Below are positions 54,509-62,721 of a stretch of 64,000 nucleotides of DNA, in pieces. The notes below the pieces were generated by a model. It had not been told where the DNA came from. It ran no database searches and was given only the letters and a program-made list of their open reading frames with translations. Position 1 is the stretch's first letter; each line of letters opens with the position of its first letter. Origin of the DNA: CAVXHQ01 sp963761735 (GTDB taxonomy: Bacteria; Pseudomonadota; Alphaproteobacteria; Rhodobacterales; Rhodobacteraceae); NCBI GenBank assembly GCA_963761735.1, contig CAVXHQ010000005.1, positions 930,001 to 994,000 of the forward strand, in the 5' to 3' direction. The position numbers were made by a program, and so were the translations under genes.

Positions 54509-55699
54509 TCATTCGACTGCATCGCCGAAGATCATGATCGCAAACCCCAGTATCGCCAAGGCGGCAAAGAAGATGCTTTTGCCGTTTTGACCGACAGTGC
54601 GGGCCGTCAGTGCCGCAATCGTCGCCTGCAGGCCGTAATAGGTGGCAAATGCGCGCGATGCATAGCTGATGATCTCGAATACGTCGGCGTTCCAGGTCAG
54701 CCACAGGCCGATGCCGACGAGAATGGCATAGGCCATGCGTGGCGATACGCGGCCTTTCGACAGTTCGGCAATCAGGCCGCCCGACCCGCTGGTATCGGCC
54801 ACCGCCGCGCTGAATTGCGCGCTCAGGGCGGCGGCAACCAGCAGCACGGGCAGGATCGGCGCCACGATCGCCATCAGGTCGATGATCGCCGTCTCGTCCA
54901 GCGTCAGGTGGCTGGAATCCAGGGCGAAGGTCAACAGACCGATGTAGACCACATAGATGACCGTCGAGACCCATTGCGACAGCCGCATCGATCTGATGCG
55001 CGTTGCCGCATCATAGGTTGCGCCCAGATATCGTGAGGTTTCAAACCCCTGCACGGTAACGATCAACCCCGCCATAAGGGTGACGGCGGCCCATCCCGTC
55101 ACGGTGACCGGGTCGAACGCCAGCGCGTCCTGCCCCGCCGCCTTTGCGAAATGGACCGCAAGCCCGAACAGCAGCCCCGCGATGATCGCGAGTTTAAGAC
55201 CGACCGAAATCTGTTCGATACGTTCCAGAGCGGAGAATCCGCGGGCCCATCCGACGATCAGGATGACAATGAACGCGGCGCTGGTCAGCAGGCGCGCATG
55301 ATAGGCGTCGTCCAGCGGCGTCAGGCTGACGCCGAACGCCCCGAAAAGGTTCAGATAATAGGCGACCGAGATGATGAAGGCGAAGGCAAGGACAGCCGAT
55401 GCGACGGTTTCGGCGGTCTCGACCCCGCGACCGCGTTCGGGTGCCCTGTCCATCTGGGCGATGTTAAAGCGGACCGCACCGCCGAACAGATAGGCCACGC
55501 CGCACAGGCCGATCATCGCCAGAGGTGCGAGCGCGCCGAAGCTGATATCCAGAATCGGACCGAGCACGAGAAATCCGCTGCCGATGATCGACGCGAGCGG
55601 CGTAATCGTCGCACGCCACAGCGGCGCCTTCGCCAGACGCGGCCAGACGAGGACCGCACCTGTCACGACGACGACACTCAGGATCAGAGCATTCAGCAT
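54509..55699 (-). CDS. amino-acid-permease-like integral membrane protein
   Basis: 396 residues, about eleven to twelve membrane helices. The start is ITPLASIIGSGFLVLGPIL, resembling the GxxIGSGIF unwound helix 1 of APC-superfamily permeases, and VTVQGFETSRYLGATYD resembles the helix 6 region (FxGFE). The substrate cannot be told. ATG at 55699 begins MLNALILSVVVV; the frame continues further upstream without a convincing start. It stands alone, with debris on one side and the EEP hydrolase on the other. Confidence 0.65.
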   Translation of the reverse strand: MLNALILSVVVVTGAVLVWPRLAKAPLWRATITPLASIIGSGFLVLGPILDISFGALAPLAMIGLCGVAYLFGGAVRFNIAQMDRAPERGRGVETAETVASAVLAFAFIISVAYYLNLFGAFGVSLTPLDDAYHARLLTSAAFIVILIVGWARGFSALERIEQISVGLKLAIIAGLLFGLAVHFAKAAGQDALAFDPVTVTGWAAVTLMAGLIVTVQGFETSRYLGATYDAATRIRSMRLSQWVSTVIYVVYIGLLTFALDSSHLTLDETAIIDLMAIVAPILPVLLVAAALSAQFSAAVADTSGSGGLIAELSKGRVSPRMAYAILVGIGLWLTWNADVFEIISYASRAFATYYGLQATIAALTARTVGQNGKSIFFAALAILGFAIMIFGDAVE

Positions 55700-56027
55700 G
55701 GGCGGACCAGAACCGGCATTGCGTTCCAGCGCTCTGTCTAGGAGCCCGAGACGCCTTCCGCCAGCAGATCGCGCGACGAAATTCACACCAAAGCCCGCGA
55801 CAAGGCAGGGTCTTGGCCGCACGCCGTGCAGCGCTCCCATTCCGGCGCGGGCGCAATGGATCAAAGATCGCGGACAGGTCCGCCGGATGCGACCCAATCG
55901 TACCGACCGGTCATTTGCCGCTTTTTCAGGATGATGCGGCAGCGTAAAATGAATGATCGGGCACGAAGGTTCAGCCGGCGGGCCTTCGGTCCGCCGCCGG
56001 ATCGGGGGGCCGGATCGGGGGGCCGGA
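55700..56027. other. 328-base gap with a short G-rich tandem repeat
   Basis: Near 55997-56037 the 14-base unit GCCGGATCGGGGGG is repeated about three times, ending at the stop of the EEP gene. The remaining bases contain no recognisable gene; a permease promoter is expected here, but none is clear. Confidence 0.5.
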
Positions 56028-56957
56028 TCAGGGGGCCGGTCCGACGGCCAGATCGACGACGACCGGGTAATGATCCGTCGGCCATTCCCCGTCGAACTGC
56101 CGCCGCAGGACGACGGGCGGGCCCAGGGGGGCAACGGTGCCGGACCATGCGATATGATCGATGGCACCGAACAGGTTCAGGCCACGATTGAAATGATAGG
56201 TCGCGCCGCTGACGGGCGCGAAGGTAAAGCCCGCGTCTTGCGCGATCTCTACCCCCCGGTCCCCCAGCCGCGCATTGAAATCGCCGACCAGGAGGACCGT
56301 TTCCCCGCGTGCGATCCAACCGGCAGACCGCGCGACGACAAGGTCGATCGACCGCAGCCGGTTCGACCGGCTGGCATAATCGGTGTGGATGTTGAGGACG
56401 CGGAAAACCGCCCCCGTCGCACGGTCCCGAAACTGCGCCCATGAGGCGAACGCGGGGTAAGAGCCGTTGAACGTGCGCGAATAAATCGCATCGGGCGTTT
56501 CGGAAAAGAAGAACCAGCCCTGATCGAGCAGGTCGAGCCGGTCGGTGCGGTACAGGATCGGCTGGGTCGAGGGAAAGCTGGCCGGATCGCCCGCGGCGGC
56601 CGCGGCATATGCGGCGTTGCGCTCCAGCAGCCAGTCGAGCGCGAGGTTGTCGCGGCCCCCGGAGCCGCGCGAAAAGCTCTCCATCTCCTGAAACGCGATG
56701 ACGTCGGCCCCGATTTCCTTGAACGCAAGGTCCAGCGGGCCACGCCGCCGTTCCCAATCGCCGACAGACCACGGGCCTGTCGCCGCGCCCATGACGATGT
56801 AGTGCACGTTGTACGTCGCCATGCGAAGCCCTTCTGACGGCGGGGCAGGCAGGGCCATGTCGCCCGAATTGCGCACGATCTGACAGGCGACGGCGCCAAG
56901 TGCGGTGACGATCACCAGAGCGAACAGTTTGAGGATGCGGCGGATGATGACTGTCAT
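56028..56957 (-). CDS. endonuclease/exonuclease/phosphatase (EEP) family protein, secreted or membrane-anchored
   Basis: 309 residues. An N-terminal membrane helix (LKLFALVIVTALGAVACQIV) precedes the EEP fold: ATYNVHYI, VIAFQEME (metal-binding Glu), VLNIHTDY, LLVGDFNARLGD (Asp/Asn pair) and the final TDHYPVVVDL (catalytic Asp-His). It may hydrolyse phosphodiesters or lipids outside the cytoplasm. The start overlaps the sensor kinase stop by 4 bases (ATGA), so it is co-transcribed with the two-component system. Confidence 0.85.
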   Translation of the reverse strand: MTVIIRRILKLFALVIVTALGAVACQIVRNSGDMALPAPPSEGLRMATYNVHYIVMGAATGPWSVGDWERRRGPLDLAFKEIGADVIAFQEMESFSRGSGGRDNLALDWLLERNAAYAAAAAGDPASFPSTQPILYRTDRLDLLDQGWFFFSETPDAIYSRTFNGSYPAFASWAQFRDRATGAVFRVLNIHTDYASRSNRLRSIDLVVARSAGWIARGETVLLVGDFNARLGDRGVEIAQDAGFTFAPVSGATYHFNRGLNLFGAIDHIAWSGTVAPLGPPVVLRRQFDGEWPTDHYPVVVDLAVGPAP

Positions 56958-58309
56958 GCCTGCGAACCTTTCGGCAGGATGACCGTCGCGCGCAACCCAC
57001 CGCCAGAATGATTTTCAGGGGCCGTGCGGTTTTCGAGGGTGATGCGCCCGCCGTGCGCCACCGCGATGCTGCGCGCGATGGACAGCCCAAGGCCCGCGCC
57101 GCCGGTGTCGGCATTGCGGCTGTCGTCGCCGCGGGTAAAGGGCGCGAACATATCCTCGAGCCGTTCGGGCGGGATGCCCGGGCCGGTATCGTCGACGTGG
57201 ACGCGCACCTCCGCGCCGTTCACGGACAGCGACACGACCGCCGACCCGCCGTAGCGCCGCGCATTATCGACGAGGTTGCCGAACAGCCGCCCCAGTGCCA
57301 CGGGCCGGCCCCGGACGGTCACGGCTGCGCCGGTGAATTCGGCGCCACGGTCGGCGCAGACACGGCCCAGCAGGCAGGCCAGATCGACGGCCACGCTGTC
57401 CTCGGCCTCCCGGCCCTCGCGCGCAAAGGCGACGAGGCCGTCGGCCATCACCGTCATCTCATCCAGCGTGCGGATCATCGGCGCGCGCAACGCATCGTCG
57501 TCGACCATTTCGGTGCGAATCCGCAGGCTTGTCATCGGGGTGCGCAGATCGTGCCCCACAGCGGCCAGCATCCGCATCCGCTCGGCATCGAAACGTGCGA
57601 TCTCGGTCTGCATGGTGTTGAACGCCGCCGCCGCCGTGCGCACCTCGCGCGCGCCGGTTTCGGGGACGCGGGCGGTCCGGTCGCCGTGCCCGGCGGCCCG
57701 GGCCGCGACCGCAAGGGCCGCGAGGGGCCGCGTCAGCAGCCGGATGAAAAACAACGCCACCGCAAGGACGCCCGCGAGCGACAGGCCGAGGACCGTCAGG
57801 ATCGGTCCGCCGGGGATGCCGTCGCCGCGCGGCGACACGCCGCTTGTCACGACATTGAGCCATTGGGCAGGCGCGCCCGACAGCGCAATGCTGATCATGA
57901 TCGCGTCGCGTCCGTGCCAGTCACGCTGTCCGTCGGGCCGTACCGGCTGGGCGACGACCGCCACCGCGACGGGACGGTCCCCCAGGGTCTCGGACACCCT
58001 GCGCCCCAGATCGCGCGAGCGGGCGTCGGCCGCCGTCTCGGTCACCCGCGGTTCGGCCTCGACGGCGACGCGGGCAAAGCGCGTGGAGGCATCGCGCGCG
58101 ATCCCTGTCCGGACCTGTGGCGCGACGGCCTCCATCGCGGGAACGAGGGCCGCGATACGCTCGATCTCACGGATCTCGCCATCCCGGCGGGTATCGTCCA
58201 TGCGGTCGACCGCCAGAATGACGAGGGCGATAAGGTTGGCGGCGATCAGCGCACCGGCGAGTAACAGCGCAAAGCGCCCGGCAAGGCCGTCAGGCATCAG
58301 GCGCCTCAC
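56954..58309 (-). CDS. two-component sensor histidine kinase
   Basis: About 451 residues: an N-terminal membrane helix (FALLLAGALIAANLIALVIL), a periplasmic sensor of about 140 residues, a second helix (PILTVLGLSLAGVLAVALFFI), a HAMP domain, the H-box VGHDLRTPMTSLRI, N-box LVDNARRYG and G-boxes DTGPGIP and GAGLGLSI. A GTG start at 58309 overlaps the regulator stop (GTGA); ATG at 58297 is the alternative. Signal unknown; closest in layout to EnvZ/RstB-type kinases. Confidence 0.9.
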   Translation of the reverse strand: MRRLMPDGLAGRFALLLAGALIAANLIALVILAVDRMDDTRRDGEIREIERIAALVPAMEAVAPQVRTGIARDASTRFARVAVEAEPRVTETAADARSRDLGRRVSETLGDRPVAVAVVAQPVRPDGQRDWHGRDAIMISIALSGAPAQWLNVVTSGVSPRGDGIPGGPILTVLGLSLAGVLAVALFFIRLLTRPLAALAVAARAAGHGDRTARVPETGAREVRTAAAAFNTMQTEIARFDAERMRMLAAVGHDLRTPMTSLRIRTEMVDDDALRAPMIRTLDEMTVMADGLVAFAREGREAEDSVAVDLACLLGRVCADRGAEFTGAAVTVRGRPVALGRLFGNLVDNARRYGGSAVVSLSVNGAEVRVHVDDTGPGIPPERLEDMFAPFTRGDDSRNADTGGAGLGLSIARSIAVAHGGRITLENRTAPENHSGGGLRATVILPKGSQA

Positions 58310-59031
58310 GGCCCGGTGACCGGCGCGACATCCGCGACAAGGCGATAGCCGCCGCCCCATTCCGTCACCAGCAGGCGCGGCACCTTGGGATCGCGTTCGA
58401 TCTTGCGGCGCAACCGGCTGATCTGGTTGTCGATGGCGCGGTCGTAAACCTTGGCCTCGCGTCCCGCCGTCATGTCCAGAAGCGTCGCGCGGCTGAGCAC
58501 CGCACGCGGCTGATCGAGAAAGATCCCCAGAAGGCGGTTTTCGGCAGAGGTCAGATCGACATGGCTGCCGTCGTCAGCGGTCAGGCCAGGGGCATCGGGA
58601 TCGTGGGTCCAGCGGTCGAACCTGCGCGCGCCGCTGGGCGGGGCAAGCGCGGCGGGCGGTGCGCGACGCAGGATCGCGCGGACCCGGGCCAGCAGCTCGC
58701 GCGGATTGAACGGCTTGACCAGATAATCGTCGGCGCCCAGTTCCAGCCCGACGATCCGGTCCGTCTCATCCGCCATCGCCGTGAGCAGCAGGACCGGCGG
58801 GCCGCCATTCGCATGCAGCCAGCGGCACAGGCTCAGCCCGTCCTCGCCCGGCATCATGATGTCGAGCACGACCAGATGGATCGCGGCCTCCGCGACGATC
58901 TCGCGCGCCTGTGCGGCACCATCGGCGATCCGGGTGCGCAATCCCTGCTTGCGCAGATACTGGGCCAGCGGCTCGCGGATGTCGCGCGCGTCGTCGACGA
59001 TCAGGATCTGAGGCGTGACGGGATCGGTCAT
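58306..59031 (-). CDS. OmpR-family response regulator
   Basis: 241 residues. The receiver domain has ILIVDDARDI, the phosphoacceptor in VVLDIMMPGEDG, and VKPFNPRELLARV. The DNA-binding winged helix is LTSAENRLLGIFLDQPRAVLSR to YDRAIDNQISRLRRKIERD. ATG at 59031 fits the family start. First gene of a leftward operon with the kinase and the EEP hydrolase, divergent from the EF-hand gene, a likely target. Confidence 0.92.
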   Translation of the reverse strand: MTDPVTPQILIVDDARDIREPLAQYLRKQGLRTRIADGAAQAREIVAEAAIHLVVLDIMMPGEDGLSLCRWLHANGGPPVLLLTAMADETDRIVGLELGADDYLVKPFNPRELLARVRAILRRAPPAALAPPSGARRFDRWTHDPDAPGLTADDGSHVDLTSAENRLLGIFLDQPRAVLSRATLLDMTAGREAKVYDRAIDNQISRLRRKIERDPKVPRLLVTEWGGGYRLVADVAPVTGP

Positions 59032-59281
59032 GGCGGGCTCCGGGGGGCATTGGCCCGGCGAAATTCGGGGCACCCCCTTTTTGCGCGCTGCCACCTCGCA
59101 AAACCAGTCCTCAAATCGGGCTGCCGGCGCCTTGTTTGTCGCAAATTGCGTCAGCCCCCGCGCCCCGCGACATCTGGCGACAATGCGGTAGCGGCACTGA
59201 CAAACCTCTCGGGCCAAGACCCCCTAAGTGAGGGTCATCGAGGCCGCAAGCGCCTCTGTAACCCCTCCGAAAGGATACGAT

Positions 59282-59890
59282 ATGACACCGACCAAAGCCC
59301 TCCCGCTCCTGTTCCTGCTGTCCGTCGGCAGCCTGACCACCGCCACGCTGGCCTTTGCGCAGACCGGCCCCGATGCATCCGGAACGCCCGCAGCCGAGGT
59401 CGTGCAGGCGGATTTCGAAGACGAGCGCGGACCTCGCCACGGCCCCGGTGGACGCGGCGAGCGGGGCGGCATGATGTTTGGCGCTGCGATATCCGACATC
59501 GATGCCGACGGCGACGGCGCGATCACTCAGGACGAGATCGACCTGTTCCGGGCCGCCCTCGTCGGGGGCGCCGATGCCTCGGGCGACGGCGCCATCGACC
59601 TCGCGGAGTTCGAGGCGATCTTCGTCGATCTGGCACGCGACCGGATGGTCGACCAGTTCCAGGACCTCGATGCAGATGGCAGCGGCAGCGTCACGCAGGC
59701 CGAGATGGACACGCGTTTTGGCGGGATCGTCGCCCGGATGGATCGCAACGGCGACGGCCTGTTGAACGCCGACGACCGTGGCGGACGTGACGGCGATGGC
59801 CGCCGCGGCGACCACGGACCGCGCGACAGTGGCGGGCCGCGCGGCGACCACGGACCGCGCGACGGTGGCGGACCGCGCGACCGCGGCTGA
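59282..59890 (+). CDS. secreted EF-hand calcium-binding protein with Gly/Pro/Arg-rich tail
   Basis: 202 residues. A signal peptide (TPTKALPLLFLLSVGSLTTATLAFA) is followed by four EF-hand-like loops: DIDADGDGAITQDE, DASGDGAIDLAE, DLDADGSGSVTQAE and RMDRNGDGLLNADD. The last 30 residues repeat (G)DHGPRD and GGPRD units. AAAGGA precedes the start at 59282. It is probably a periplasmic Ca2+-binding protein. Divergent from the response regulator, 250 bases away, so it may be regulated by it. Confidence 0.85.
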   Translation: MTPTKALPLLFLLSVGSLTTATLAFAQTGPDASGTPAAEVVQADFEDERGPRHGPGGRGERGGMMFGAAISDIDADGDGAITQDEIDLFRAALVGGADASGDGAIDLAEFEAIFVDLARDRMVDQFQDLDADGSGSVTQAEMDTRFGGIVARMDRNGDGLLNADDRGGRDGDGRRGDHGPRDSGGPRGDHGPRDGGGPRDRG

Positions 59891-60096
59891 TCCGGCGACA
59901 GCGGGGCCGGTCGTCATATCTGCAGGGCGCGCGCGCAGGCAATCTGCGCCCTGTTGGCGGCCGGCCCGATCGGTCGGGTAATGAGAGTTGGCCCGTTGCG
60001 TTGACCCCCGGATAAAGATTAACGGACAGTTCGCGGTGGCCTGCGGTGACCCTCCCGGGCGGCGCGCCACAGTAGCTGGCCGTTGTCCGCGCCCTT

Positions 60097-60522
60097 ATGG
60101 CATGTCTCCGCCTGTTGCGCCTGGACGTACGGCCGCCCGGTCTGGCGCCGCTGGTGGTCGCAGGGTTTTTTGCCCACGGGTGTTTTTCGGACCCCGGCGT
60201 CGCCGCCGTGCGCGCGGCAGGCGTGCCGCGCGTCTTTTGCATCGCCGAGACGGTCTGTGCCGCTGCCCTGCCGCATGACGCGCCGTTCCGGACGATCTCG
60301 CCGGGGGCATCGTCGATCCGGCGCCACCGCCGGACGATCGGGGCGTCGGGTCCGCTCTCGCGGCCTACCGGCGACAGGTCCATCGACAGGTGGGTGGCGC
60401 AGGCGCCCGATTTCGAAAATTCTCCTGCTATCTTCGTGGACACGAATTCGAGGCTGACCGCGGACGGTGCGCAGGTTTTGATTCTCGGTTGCGCGGGCCT
60501 GCCCACCTCCTCGCCGGCGTAG
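60097..60522 (+). pseudogene. Asp/Glu/hydantoin (allantoin) racemase remnant
   Basis: LVVAGFFAHGCFSDPGVAAVR, then VPRVFCIAETVCAAALPHD and, near the end, ADGAQVLILGCAGLPTSSPA match the racemase superfamily (GCxxDPGLxxxRE, GIAEA, DGAExIxLGCAGM), with both catalytic Cys blocks still visible. The middle is scrambled, and the start is lost. The amidohydrolase remnant follows on the same strand, the usual order of allantoin or hydantoin catabolic genes. Confidence 0.65.
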
Positions 60523-60569
60523 TCGATGGCCAGACCCACGCGACAAGCTGTCGGGGCCTGCCGGCCATC

Positions 60570-61330
60570 GCCGCGACGATGCGGGGCGCACCGGCGGGCG
60601 GCATCACGAGCCTTGTCGACATGTCCCCGGACAATCCGCGGCCACTGGACCGACCGGACCGGTTCGACGCCAGGGCCGGTGCCGTCGCCACCTATGACTA
60701 CGCCGATTTCGCCCTTTATGGCACCGTGACCGCCGAATCCGGCACGCGCCATCTGGCGGCCCTGACCGACCACGGCACCGTCGCGGTCAGGATTTCGGCG
60801 TTCGAGAGCAGCGCCAACCGCTTTCCACGAATCCCTGCCGACAGGGCCCTCGATCTGGTCGAGTCGCTGGCCGGGAAAGGTATTCCGCCGGGCCTGCATA
60901 ACGAGGATCGGGTGATCGCGCTGGCCCGGATGGCCCCCGCACGCGCCGCCGGTGCCGACGGGACCGGGGGCGCGCCAATGCCCGCCCGGTCGCCGCCGAA
61001 CTTGCCGCGACGATGCAGTTCCTGGCACTCGGTCAGGCGGCGGGGGGCATGTGCATTCCGTGGATCTGACGACCGGCGCGGGATTCGATGTCGTCGCGCC
61101 GGTCGCGGCGCGCCGGCGATCGGTGAGCTGTGCGTGCACTATCTGGCGCTGGATGCGGCGCGGGACGGCGCCCGTCCGGGCGCGCGGGTGAAGATTACCG
61201 CCGGTCCCGGCAGGCGCCATTTAAGGTCTGTGGCAGGCGGTCACGGCCGACAGGGTCGCGCTCATCGCCACGGGCCAATCCAGCATGCCCAATTTCGGTG
61301 ACGCCGTTCACGCCCGACGGTGCCATCGGC
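60570..61330 (+). pseudogene. allantoinase/dihydropyrimidinase-type cyclic amidohydrolase remnant
   Basis: GGITSLVDMSPDNPRP, YDYADFALYGTVTAESGTRHL, ISAFESSANRFPRIPADRAL, GIPPGLHNEDRVIALARM and, in other frames, TMQFLALGQAAGG, ELCVHYLALDA and VTADRVALIATGQSS resemble the allantoinase/hydantoinase barrel (metal-binding HNED, ELCVHYL). At least three frame changes are needed and the N-terminal HxH is missing. Dead gene. Confidence 0.65.
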
Positions 61331-61391
61331 TGAGGTGCCCCTGGATTTCTGGACGCCCTGTTTGGTAATTTTGGAACCGGGGAGAGACGGA

Positions 61392-62245
61392 TATGAGCAA
61401 GGGGGTTTCGGTTGACGGATGCGTTCGAACGGGACGCTGTGGCGCAGGTTATCGAGCGCGGATACGCGGTCAGCGAAGTGGCGGAACGGCTCGGGGGCAG
61501 CACCGGGTCGCTGTACATCTGGCAGGCGCGGTTTTCGAAGCCGGCCCGACTTCGAGGCGCTGAGCCGGATTTGGCAACCGGGCTCGGGCGGGTCGAAAAG
61601 GAACCGGCCCGCGTGACCGAGGAGCGCGACATTCCAAAATGGGCGACCGCGTACTGCGCGCGAGAGGCTCAGTGGCGTACGCGTTTATTGCGGCTCACCG
61701 GTCCGGGTTTTCGGTCCGCGCCATGTGCCGCGTGCTGATGGTTCGTTTCAGCGGGTTGTACGCATGGCATAAAGAACCGTTAAGCCTGCGCGCGCCTGAA
61801 GATGTGCGACAGTCGGATTTGATCCAGCAAACATGGGCAGATAGCGGCAAAGTCTACGGATACCGTAAGCTGCGTGACGACTGACCTCGCATTGCAGGCG
61901 CTTTCAAGCGCAGTTTGGCGGCGCAAGCCAACGACCAGGGTCATGATCCATTCCGACCGAGGCTCCCAGTTCACGAGCAAAAAGTGGCAATCGTTCCTCG
62001 ACACGCACAACCTGGATGCCAGCATGTCAAGACGTGGGAACTGTCATGACAACGCCCCAGCAGAGAGCTTCTTCCAACTCTTGAAACGGGAGCGGATCAG
62101 GCGGAGGACGTACCTCACACGCGGCGCCGCAAGGCAGGACGTGATTGACTGCCTCGAGATGTTCTGTACCCCGACACGCAAACAGATGACCAACAAGATG
62201 CTGTCACCGGTTGACCATGAAACAAGACCGTCGAAAACGAACCAG
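61392..62245 (+). pseudogene. IS3-family element remnant (OrfA and internally deleted OrfB)
   Basis: An OrfA-like start (FERDAVAQVIERGYAVSEVAERLGGSTGSLY, helix-turn-helix) passes by frame changes into OrfB: FIAAHRSGFSVRAMCRVLMV, then DSGKVYGYRKLRDD and a stop at 61884. The next frame carries the rest of the integrase core, TTRVMIHSDRGSQFTSKKWQ (second Asp) and MSRRGNCHDNAPAESFF (catalytic Glu), to MLSPVDHE. The first Asp region is deleted. Abuts the IS481 piece. Confidence 0.8.
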
Positions 62246-62274
62246 GCAGGCGTCTGCAAACTACGGGCACCTCA

Positions 62275-62643
62275 GGCATCCAGTTCGCCGCGCAGCCCCC
62301 GGAACCGGAACAAACCTATTCCCGGCCAATGCGCCTCGACGCGGTCTGCGACGCAAACGGGATCGAGCATCGGCTGACGAAACCCAACCACCCCTGGACC
62401 AACGGCCAGGTCAGGCGGATGAACCGCACGATCAAGGACGCTGCCGTCAAACGGTATCACTCCGAAAGCCACGATCTGCTGCGGACGCGCCTCGCCGACT
62501 GTCTGGCAACCGACAACTCTGCCCGAAGGCTTAAGACGCCCAGCGGTCTCACGCCTTACGAATACATCTGCAAAATCCGGACATCGGCGCCGGATCGATA
62601 CATCCTCGATCCGATCCACCAAGTGCCGGGGCTGACCATCTGA
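62275..62643 (+). pseudogene. IS481-family transposase C-terminal fragment
   Basis: GIEHRLTKPNHPWTNGQVRRMNRTIKDAAVKRYH is the IS481 block containing the catalytic Glu position (normally TNGQVERMN; here the Glu is Arg). It continues RRLKTPSGLTPYEYICKI to the end PGLTI at 62643. The Glu-to-Arg change and the missing N-terminus show that it is inactive. Confidence 0.8.
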
Positions 62644-62721
62644 GCGCCTTGTGCCAAACCAAATGCCAGCTAAAACCCCAACGTTTGCTTGCAAGTCCGG
62701 TGACTTGGGAGGCTGTCGCTG

